In this document: positions 1-6,410 of the stretch, piece by piece
Numbering within the stretch: position 1 is the stretch's first letter
Layout: every line of letters starts with the position of its first letter
Assembly (NCBI GenBank): GCA_031284275.1
Contig: JAITAD010000075.1
Span: 1-6,959 of the forward strand
Origin: Tannerellaceae bacterium
Lineage (GTDB): Bacteria; Bacteroidota; Bacteroidia; Bacteroidales; Tannerellaceae
DNA: 6,959 nt
Direction: 5' to 3'
The notes under the pieces: model-generated
Databases searched by the model: none
What the model was told of the DNA's origin: nothing
What the model saw: only the letters and a program-made list of their open reading frames with translations
Position numbers and translations under genes: made by a program

Positions 1-3000
1 GAAGTGATTTCTCCTGCCAAAGCTGACATAATGACCGTTGAGCCGAAAGGAGAGGCTTGTACCCTACGGTTTATAGAATCCGGCGTGGTGCGCTTGCGGG
101 CTACGGTGATGTGGAAAGATTCTAAAGGAGCCTTTCAGGAAGGAGTTTCCGATACGGTCGAGTTTACGGTACCGCTACCGAACTTTGAGCTGAAGTTGTA
201 CAGCGTTCGAGCCGATGCTGGTGGTATAGAAATAAACACGACATATCCTCCTTTTAATCTCCGCCTGTACGGGAGCGAAAAATTTTTCGTGAAGCTGTTT
301 CGCGATAATAACCCGATAGCGCCGGACGATCCCCTCATAGCGCAGTTAAAGGGCATCGTATTCGATTCCACTGTCGTTGCGGTAGAAAAGATTGAGCTTG
401 ACGGTGTGGTCAGGCACGATACTTTCAAGGTCACGGCTTTGGCGCATAAGGAAAAGGACACAAAGGTATGGGTCGGCGATTCGTTGGAACTTAGCGGCAA
501 GAAATACGCCATCAACTGCGTGGATACTTTTCGGGTTAAGGTTGCTCCCATTCACTTGAAGATTACAGACGACAGCCCGCAGAACGGGGCTATCCTCTTT
601 CAGAACCGGCCATACGAATGGCAGGCAGAAGCTACCTTCGCTGACCACACGCCGGTAACCCCGACGCCGCACGTGACATGGAAAGCCTCGCAGGGTACGC
701 TCACGGCGCAGACCGATGGTGACGGTAATACCAAGTGGTGCCTCACCGATACGGGTACGGTGATGGTATGGGCGGAAACATACTATGAAACGAAGGTAGG
801 GGACAGGGACACGATTATCTGCGGCGTCGCCTCCGACACCGTTACCGTGAAAGTCCCTGCACCGAAGATTGATATAGAGGTGGGTACGGGGCTTGTCTTT
901 GGGTCGCAACGCAGAATGAGGCCTGTGGTACATTCCGACGGCGAGCTGACGGATACGCTCGGCTTGCGATGGATATCGAGGAATGAAAGGATTGTCACGG
1001 TAAACGAAGACGGTAACGGCGACGTCTATTTCATTCCCAATGATGTGCAATCCTGTGCTTGGGTTGTGGTAGAAGCCTACTACAGGCATGACCCCGCCAA
1101 GCGGATGCTTGCCGTAGACAGTAGCGAAATATGTATTGACGATGCTGTCATGAAAATAATCCTCCTGAATAATGAAGAGCCGGCACAGACGCAGGTCAAG
1201 CTGAACAGGGAGCGAGAGTTTACCGTAGCGGTGATTTACAATGGCGACACGCTTCCCGCTCCATACGACAAGCAGTTGATATGGGAAGTCTGGCCTATCG
1301 ATGAGGTGGAAGCCATCAAGTGTTTCGACTGGGATTCGCTCGCAATGAAGATAAAGATACGGGGCATCGCCGCAGGTAAGTCGGAACTCGTGCCGAGCGT
1401 AAAAAACGTTTCAGGTAATTTTGTCAAGACCAATACGATACCCTTTGAGGTACCTAAGCCGATTCTTGCCGTGAAGGTCAACAAGGTGAAGCATCCGCAG
1501 GAAGAGGTCATTCAGCTCTATCTGGACAGTCTTGGGGGAGAAGAAAAAGAGTTGTACGCTACGGTCGTCTCCGATGGGGAAGATTTGGCGAAACCCGACA
1601 GTATTGAAATTATCTGGGAGGTTTCCGACCCCTCTGTACTCTATCTGTTTTCGAGTACGGCGGAAAATACGCCGGAAATAGGGTCGAGTACGCCGGAGAT
1701 AAGGGCTAAGAGCAACAATATGCGTATATGGGCGAAAGGATCGGGGGCGGTTACCGTCACGGCGCGCACCGAAGGAGGCATATCGCTGGCGGAATGGGCT
1801 GTCGCCGTCGCCGAGCCGCCTGTCACGGTGGCCTTTGATAAGCAGAACTATGGGCCGATGCAAATAGAAAAGACCCTGCCGCTGCCTGTTCCCACGGTCA
1901 AATCCTACGGCAAGGTAACGACGAAATATGCCGTAACTTGGGAGTCGCTGAACACAGAAGTGTTGGAAGTCAACGGCACGGAAATCTACGCCCGCAACGT
2001 CGGTGAAGCATGGTTGGTGGCAAGGGTGAGAGGGCTGGTCGTTCAACGGCCGGCTGACTCCGTTCTCGTGACGGTGCTGCACCCGGACGTACAGATAACC
2101 TTCACGCCGGGGCCGGGAGAGTTACCGATGTTGAAAAGAAAGGAAACCTGTCAGCTCCGGGCGACGGTCAAGGTGAACGGCGTGGAGAGGACGGATATCC
2201 CTGTGAGATGGCATTCCTCCAGGGCGGACGTTGCTACCGTCACCCCCACTGCATCGGATGGGCAAACGGTGACCTTGCAGGCTTCTTCCACGCCGACGCT
2301 GACCGAAGGGGAAAGGACAACCATCGCGGCAGAAATCCTTTCCCGGTGGGGAAACAAGGATGGTGGGCCTTGGTTGAAGCAGGTGGATGTCTTTGTAGAT
2401 AAATCGGACGTCCTTGTGGAACCTGTCGAAGTTGCCTTGCGTGTCGGAGAAAGCAAGCTCCTGAGCGGGTACAAAACGATGATAGATAACGTGTCGGCCG
2501 CTTTGGGGAGCTTCGCTTCGTCGCCTGAAGGGGTGGTGTCGGTGAATGAGGACGGTATGGTGACGGCCATCAAAGAAGGAACGGGAGTGGCGATATATGC
2601 CTATGTTCTGAATCCGGTGGATAATACGCCATTCGTATCCAAGCAGATAGCGACGCTCACCGTTTCTCCGAGAGAGATAGAGATGACCCCGAAGGGATTC
2701 CTGATGTCGGTGAAACAGGATTCTGCGAAAGTTTTCCCCTCAGTGCAAGTGATAGTGAACGACGTGGAGGTTTTCCCGACGGCAGACGCTTGGGAATCCT
2801 CCAAGCCTGCGGTGGCGAAATTGACGTTGAGCGGGGATGATCCTGCTTTGGTACAAGCCATAGAAGGAGTCAGCCCGGGTTCGGCCGATATCCGCCTGAT
2901 TGTGGATGGGGATAAGCGAACGGTGTTTACCGTGACGGTTCCCGAGCGAATATATGAGATATCTCCCATTGAGAAGCCGATAAAGATAAAGAACGGCTCG

Positions 3001-5301
3001 GTGTGGTCGCTATCCGAGGTCGCCCAAAATATTGGACTCAGTACGGTTGTGGACGGTACGGCCTTGGGAGCTGCCGATAGGCTATGGACATCCTCAGAGC
3101 CTGCCGTCCTGACGGTGGATGACGGGAAGATGACGGCCGTTGCTAACGGTGAAGCCGCAGTTACGGTGACGGTGAAAGGACGTACCGCCACCGTAGCTAT
3201 GGTGACGGTTTATACCCCTGTGGTGACGGTGACGCCGCTGAATTATCAGATGTGGGTGAAGCTGGATTCTACCATACCTTTTCCCGCAGTGAAGATAGTG
3301 GATGACGGTAAGGAATTGTCGCCTGCCGCCTGTCTGCAGTCTTCCGACTACACAGTGGCTGCCCTTTCGGACGATGCCCTTTCGGTGACGGGAAACAAGG
3401 AAGGGAGCGCCGAGATATATGCGGAAGTGGAGGGTAAACGCTACGTGCTGTTTAAGGTGATCGTTCCCAAACAGACTTTCTCGGTGACGCCGATCAATCA
3501 GCAGTTGGTACTCAAGGTAGGCGAACAGAGAACGCTCGCTGTCCTTGCCGCTGTGGATGGTACCGAGATGACGGATAACTATTGGTATTCCTCGAACCCC
3601 GGCGTGGTGCCGGTAGCTGCCGGTGAAGATGCCGCCCATAGAGTGATTACCGGCCTTAAGGCCGGGCAGGCAGATATCAAGGTGGTGGTGAAGGACAGCA
3701 CCTTCATCGTAGCGACGGTAGACGTTCCGGAACCGGTATACACCCTGACGCTCTCCGGCGCCTCCTCCATATTGCAGCACATGGAAGATACGCTCTTCGC
3801 TGCCGTGAAGTGTGACGGTAACCTTGTGAATGGCATCCTACCGAGATGGGAGGCGCCGGAAGGGCTTATCCTCTCGGCACAGACCGGTGACAAGGTTGCC
3901 GTCCGTGCCATGACGCCCGGCGCCTATACGGTGGTAGCGACGTTGGAAGGAGTACAGCCGCCGGTATCGGCCGAATACGCCGTAGTGGTCCCCGAACCGG
4001 TGATTACGGTGTCGATACCGGAACATTTGGATACGATAGATTCCCGCGCCTCCGTGCGTCTGGTGGCAGAGGTGACGCTTAACGGCATAGTGGTGGATAC
4101 CATTCCGGTAACCTTTGATGTCTTGACGCCGGATTTGGCAGACAAGGTGTTGGGTTCGGAAGGGACGACCTCCGTGTCTATCTACGGGAAAAAGACCGGC
4201 GAAGTAACGGTACGGGCGACGTTACATGGAGGGAGTATCCTGTCGAACCTCTGTACCTTCTTTATCCGCAAACCGAAAGTGACCATCTTGGCATCGGCAG
4301 CCTCCCATACCATCAACGTGCGAGGGACCTTCACGCCCTATGTCGAGGTGGAATACAGTCCGGGTAAGATCAACGTAGGAATGGCGAATGAACGTTGGAG
4401 TGCGTCGGATACGTCTATCATCTCGGTAGACAGCATCACGGGGCGAGTTACGGGGCGTAAAGCCGGCGTGGCCGACCTCACGGTACGTATCCCTGAGGGC
4501 GGCGTGTCGGAACCGTTTACCGTCACCGTCCTCCCACCGACCGTCAAGGTGAGGATTCAGGGCGGTGCACGTATTGACAGTGCAGAGATACGTCTCGGAC
4601 AAATGTTGTTGTTGGAAGCCGATGCTATCTATAACGGTAACGTGTCGGAATCGAACGTGAAAGCGACATGGATAGCTTTGAATCCCCTCGTGGTGGACGT
4701 GGATGGACTTTTCGGTGTCGTAACGGCTCAGCAGACAGGCGTGACTTGGGTAGAGGTGCTGACGGCTGACGGAGGCAAGGCCTCTGTCAAGATACACGTT
4801 CTGAATCCTTTCGTTGTGATTACCACCACTGCCGCGACGGATACCGTCAGAGTGGGAGAGACCATACTCCTGAAAGCCTACGTGGGTTACGACTACGACA
4901 GCCGCATACCCGACGTCGCCCTGACTTGGACCGTAGAACCCCGTAACATCGCCTCGGTAAACGGCGGGCTGGTGACAGGGCTGCAAAAAGGGACGGCAGT
5001 GGTCACAGCGACCGCTCCGGCTATCTACGGTGCTGAGTGGGCGACCTACGAAGTGGTAGTCAGCGGCTTGCCGACGGCCATTGGCGCCTTGCCCGAAGAG
5101 AGATACGCCGCCCGTATCGAGAGCGACGGCCTCCGTCTGACAGGCTTCAGTCCGCAGGACGAGGTTACCGTCTATACTTTGGGAGGGCGCATCCTCCTCC
5201 GCGCACAGGCCGGCGACGGCTTTATCCCCCATGCTTTCTCTTACGGGGTATACATCGTCCGCACGGCGAAAGGGAACGTCAAAGCTGTTTTTCTGCGCTG
5301 A
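1..5301 (+). CDS. Giant surface protein of tandem bacterial Ig-like domains with a T9SS-like C-terminal tail (5'-partial)
   Basis: The frame is open from base 1 (gaa gtg att...) to the TGA at 5299-5301. The true start and any signal peptide therefore lie upstream, and the GTG at position 4 is only an internal valine. The visible 1766 residues form a string of beta-rich repeats of about 85-120 residues. Each has a Big_2-like pattern: a strand after a proline hinge, VGE/T-type turn, W-x-S-S-x-P or related core tryptophan, G-x-V-T-G/A turn, G-x-A-x-V/I strand, and a final VTVP-type strand. Clear examples are the domains at 3475-3732 (LKVGEQRTL, WYSSNPGVV, ITGLKAGQADI) and 4810-5067 (VRVGETILL, VNGGLVTGLQKGTAVV). 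The last ~77 residues resemble a type IX secretion sorting domain. The known family role is an extracellular stalk or adhesin; the ligand is unknown. No enzymatic domain is visible in this part. The 3' end overlaps the convergent exonuclease gene by 23 bp. Confidence 0.9.
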   Translation, partial: EVISPAKADIMTVEPKGEACTLRFIESGVVRLRATVMWKDSKGAFQEGVSDTVEFTVPLPNFELKLYSVRADAGGIEINTTYPPFNLRLYGSEKFFVKLFRDNNPIAPDDPLIAQLKGIVFDSTVVAVEKIELDGVVRHDTFKVTALAHKEKDTKVWVGDSLELSGKKYAINCVDTFRVKVAPIHLKITDDSPQNGAILFQNRPYEWQAEATFADHTPVTPTPHVTWKASQGTLTAQTDGDGNTKWCLTDTGTVMVWAETYYETKVGDRDTIICGVASDTVTVKVPAPKIDIEVGTGLVFGSQRRMRPVVHSDGELTDTLGLRWISRNERIVTVNEDGNGDVYFIPNDVQSCAWVVVEAYYRHDPAKRMLAVDSSEICIDDAVMKIILLNNEEPAQTQVKLNREREFTVAVIYNGDTLPAPYDKQLIWEVWPIDEVEAIKCFDWDSLAMKIKIRGIAAGKSELVPSVKNVSGNFVKTNTIPFEVPKPILAVKVNKVKHPQEEVIQLYLDSLGGEEKELYATVVSDGEDLAKPDSIEIIWEVSDPSVLYLFSSTAENTPEIGSSTPEIRAKSNNMRIWAKGSGAVTVTARTEGGISLAEWAVAVAEPPVTVAFDKQNYGPMQIEKTLPLPVPTVKSYGKVTTKYAVTWESLNTEVLEVNGTEIYARNVGEAWLVARVRGLVVQRPADSVLVTVLHPDVQITFTPGPGELPMLKRKETCQLRATVKVNGVERTDIPVRWHSSRADVATVTPTASDGQTVTLQASSTPTLTEGERTTIAAEILSRWGNKDGGPWLKQVDVFVDKSDVLVEPVEVALRVGESKLLSGYKTMIDNVSAALGSFASSPEGVVSVNEDGMVTAIKEGTGVAIYAYVLNPVDNTPFVSKQIATLTVSPREIEMTPKGFLMSVKQDSAKVFPSVQVIVNDVEVFPTADAWESSKPAVAKLTLSGDDPALVQAIEGVSPGSADIRLIVDGDKRTVFTVTVPERIYEISPIEKPIKIKNGSVWSLSEVAQNIGLSTVVDGTALGAADRLWTSSEPAVLTVDDGKMTAVANGEAAVTVTVKGRTATVAMVTVYTPVVTVTPLNYQMWVKLDSTIPFPAVKIVDDGKELSPAACLQSSDYTVAALSDDALSVTGNKEGSAEIYAEVEGKRYVLFKVIVPKQTFSVTPINQQLVLKVGEQRTLAVLAAVDGTEMTDNYWYSSNPGVVPVAAGEDAAHRVITGLKAGQADIKVVVKDSTFIVATVDVPEPVYTLTLSGASSILQHMEDTLFAAVKCDGNLVNGILPRWEAPEGLILSAQTGDKVAVRAMTPGAYTVVATLEGVQPPVSAEYAVVVPEPVITVSIPEHLDTIDSRASVRLVAEVTLNGIVVDTIPVTFDVLTPDLADKVLGSEGTTSVSIYGKKTGEVTVRATLHGGSILSNLCTFFIRKPKVTILASAASHTINVRGTFTPYVEVEYSPGKINVGMANERWSASDTSIISVDSITGRVTGRKAGVADLTVRIPEGGVSEPFTVTVLPPTVKVRIQGGARIDSAEIRLGQMLLLEADAIYNGNVSESNVKATWIALNPLVVDVDGLFGVVTAQQTGVTWVEVLTADGGKASVKIHVLNPFVVITTTAATDTVRVGETILLKAYVGYDYDSRIPDVALTWTVEPRNIASVNGGLVTGLQKGTAVVTATAPAIYGAEWATYEVVVSGLPTAIGALPEERYAARIESDGLRLTGFSPQDEVTVYTLGGRILLRAQAGDGFIPHAFSYGVYIVRTAKGNVKAVFLR
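1668..1709 (+). repeat. Imperfect 21-bp tandem duplication (7 codons) in the fifth complete Ig-like domain
   Basis: The string tacgccggaaata at 1668 recurs as tacgccggagata at 1689, a period of 21 bp. It encodes TPEIGSS followed by TPEIRAK. A related tcgagtacg occurs at 1651 and again at 1684. The duplication sits in a loop that makes this domain longer than its neighbours, and it keeps the reading frame. Confidence 0.55.
2665..3732 (+). repeat. Probable two-domain (dimer) duplication within the Ig-like array
   Basis: The domain at 2665-2946 resembles the one at 3217-3471. The first has MTPKGFLMSVKQDSAKVFPS and the second VTPLNYQMWVKLDSTIPFPA. Both continue with a V-x-I/V-V-x-D/N-D strand and a degenerate core in place of tryptophan-rich consensus. 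The interleaved domain at 2950-3216 resembles 3475-3732: both begin (I/V)(S/T)PI, both carry VDGT before the core, and the cores are LWTSSEPAV and YWYSSNPGV. An A-B-A'-B' order is best explained by copying a two-domain block. This is inferred from protein similarity by eye; DNA identity is no longer obvious. Confidence 0.45.
5068..5298 (+). other. C-terminal T9SS type A-like sorting domain of the giant protein
   Basis: After the last Ig-like strand (YEVVVSG) the protein switches to a short region of about 77 residues. Its elements are RIESDGLRLTGF, then VTVYTLGGRILL, then a G-x-x-I-P-H-A turn, then YGVYIVRTAKGNVKAVFLR. This matches the layout of Por-secretion tails: a strand, a V-x-V/I-Y-x-L-x-G-R/K strand, a G-rich turn, G-V/I-Y-I-V-R, and a final basic strand. 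In known T9SS substrates this domain directs export through the outer membrane and is then cleaved, with attachment to A-LPS or similar. The usual YPNP-type N-terminal motif is not seen, and the protein ends in LR rather than lysine-rich residues, so the tail is divergent. A vestigial tail is possible. Confidence 0.65.
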
Positions 5302-5866
5302 GGCGTTCGTAGATACGCAGGCAAGCCCATGCGTCGAGTGCGGCGTAGCGTTGTTGGGCAGGGGTAAGCAGAGGCGATTCCCAGTCGCTGAGTTGTTGCC
5401 CTTTGGAAATCTTCTTGCGGAAGATGATAGCGTATATCTTGCGGAGGCCGGTCTCCTGAATGTCGGTAGTCCGGCGGACGAAGTTTTGGAGGTCGATGAA
5501 GTTGGCGAAAGTCACTTTGGTACGTTGCCGCAGGGCACGGAAATCGTCGGGCAGAGAGAGGCCTATCTTGAGCACATGCTCGTCGGCAAGGAGGGCGCCA
5601 AGTTCGGGGGGAATGCCGAGACGGTTGAGGCGGAAGAGATAACAGCAGTCGGCGGTAGAGAGTTGCAGCAGAGCGACTTCGTTATGCTGCCCTTTGCGAA
5701 AATTGGGGCGTGTCTCGGTATCGAAGCCGATGGCAGGGGCTTGACGGAGGTGGTCGATGGCAGGCTGTACGGCTTCCGGAGCGGAAATGACGACGATACG
5801 GCCCGGAAACGCTTCGGCCTCCATGGAGGCGATTTCGGTGTTGTCGATATGGGTCAGGTAAGGCAT
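5279..5866 (-). CDS. 3'-5' exonuclease, DEDDy (RNase D / WRN-like) family
   Basis: This 195-residue protein is predicted to remove nucleotides from 3' ends of DNA or RNA using two metal ions. Exo I is visible as GFDTET (Asp49, Glu51). The KIGLSLPDDF stretch (Asp107/Asp108) and FIDL (Asp125) correspond to Exo II. Exo III is QQRYAALDAWACLRIYE, with Tyr174 and Asp178 in the Y-x3-D spacing that defines the DEDDy subclass. The protein is essentially the exonuclease domain alone, with no HRDC or helicase region, as is usual for the short Bacteroidetes homologues. I chose the ATG at 5866 because earlier in-frame codons, up to 6073, encode an Arg/Pro-rich stretch that is the shadow of the upstream gene. 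That start overlaps the end of the cyclo-ligase gene by 13 bp, which suggests translational coupling. The TGA at 5279 lies inside the 3' end of the opposing giant gene. The physiological substrate is not evident. Confidence 0.88.
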   Translation of the reverse strand: MPYLTHIDNTEIASMEAEAFPGRIVVISAPEAVQPAIDHLRQAPAIGFDTETRPNFRKGQHNEVALLQLSTADCCYLFRLNRLGIPPELGALLADEHVLKIGLSLPDDFRALRQRTKVTFANFIDLQNFVRRTTDIQETGLRKIYAIIFRKKISKGQQLSDWESPLLTPAQQRYAALDAWACLRIYERLSAEKQL

Positions 5867-6408
5867 AACGTTTCTTCGTCGGTGATGACCTTGTCCATAG
5901 GGATGTCCAAGGTGTTGAAAGGAACTTCTTCGAGGAGTTGGAATTGGAAGCAGAGGCCTATTCTGGGGATGGAGAGGTCGGAAAGGAAACGGTCGTAGAA
6001 CCCTTTGCCCCGTCCGAGACGATTCCCCTGACGGTCGAAAGCCAAGCCGGGAACGACGATGAGGTCGATACATTCCGGCGGAACGGGATAAGGCATGTCA
6101 TCCGGCTGCATGATGCCGAAAGGGCCGGCCACGAGCTGTGTTCCGGGGGCATAGGGGAGGAGGTGCAGCGTGTTGCCGCTCACCAGAGGCAGGAACAGCC
6201 CCTTGCTGTTTTTCCAACGGGAGAGGCAGGGGAACGTATCCACCTCTCCGGGTAAGGGATAGTAAAGGGCGATATAGCTGGCGTTACGGAAGAAAGGATC
6301 ATCCTCAAGGCGTTGAAGAGCTTGGCGGGAATGTTCGGTTATCCATTCGGGGGAGTATGAGCGGCGGAGGGCGTTCATCTCCTGCCGGTATCGTTGTTTG
6401 ATGTCCAT
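5854..6408 (-). CDS. 5-formyltetrahydrofolate cyclo-ligase (5,10-methenyltetrahydrofolate synthetase)
   Basis: The enzyme converts 5-formyltetrahydrofolate to 5,10-methenyltetrahydrofolate with ATP (EC 6.3.3.2), returning a stored folate to the cytosolic one-carbon pool. The 184-residue length is typical. The family signature is complete: DLIVVPGLAFD at residues 115-125, then GNRLGRGKGFYDRFL at 128-142, which includes the glycine- and basic-rich nucleotide/substrate loop. Supporting motifs are PLPGEVDT at 51-58, GPFGIMQPD at 95-103 and DKVITDEE near the C-terminus. The basic N-terminal helix (IKQRYRQEMNALR) is also usual. The ATG at 6408 follows the S41 stop codon after only 2 bp, and no strong Shine-Dalgarno sequence is visible, which is common in Bacteroidetes. 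The 3' end overlaps the exonuclease start by 13 bp. Nothing looks broken. Confidence 0.95.
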   Translation of the reverse strand: MDIKQRYRQEMNALRRSYSPEWITEHSRQALQRLEDDPFFRNASYIALYYPLPGEVDTFPCLSRWKNSKGLFLPLVSGNTLHLLPYAPGTQLVAGPFGIMQPDDMPYPVPPECIDLIVVPGLAFDRQGNRLGRGKGFYDRFLSDLSIPRIGLCFQFQLLEEVPFNTLDIPMDKVITDEETLCLT

Positions 6409-6410
6409 GG

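Larger units (their letters stand above)
181..5067 (+). repeat. Array of about 17 Ig-like (Big_2-type) protein domain repeats
   Basis: I placed domain boundaries at the proline-containing hinge after each final VTV/VxV strand (for example VPLP, VPAP, VPKP, VPEP, LPP). Approximate units are 181-549, 550-864, 865-1149, 1150-1461, 1462-1821, 1822-2085, 2086-2403, 2407-2664, 2665-2946, 2950-3216, 3217-3471, 3475-3732, 3736-4002, 4003-4275, 4276-4539, 4540-4809 and 4810-5067, with a partial unit at 1-180. The first five or so are long (about 95-123 residues) and irregular. From about 2407 onward they settle at about 85-94 residues. Repeats are diverged at DNA level; only short hinge and VTV-coding stretches look alike, for example ccggaaccggt near 3727 and cccgaaccggt near 3991. 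A proline at almost every junction suggests a semi-rigid rod. Boundaries were placed by eye and may shift by several residues. Confidence 0.8.

Noticed and set aside
4..6. GTG as the start codon of the giant protein
   Set aside because: The frame is open through base 1, no signal peptide follows, and the sequence begins in the middle of an Ig-like unit, so the gene continues upstream.
4222..5232. A 336-codon open frame on the minus strand opposite the giant gene
   Set aside because: It lies wholly antisense to well-supported Ig-like domains, its translation shows no recognisable motif, and several other long antisense frames (for example 346-1089 and 1411-2082) occur in the same gene. This is expected from the codon bias of the sense strand.
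5231..5998. A 255-codon plus-strand open frame after the giant gene
   Set aside because: It is antisense to the exonuclease and cyclo-ligase genes, both of which have complete catalytic signatures, and its own translation has no family features.
5867..6073. An N-terminal extension of the exonuclease starting at 6073
   Set aside because: The 69 extra residues are Arg/Pro/His-rich without fold features and lie inside the cyclo-ligase gene. The ATG at 5866 gives the normal exonuclease length.
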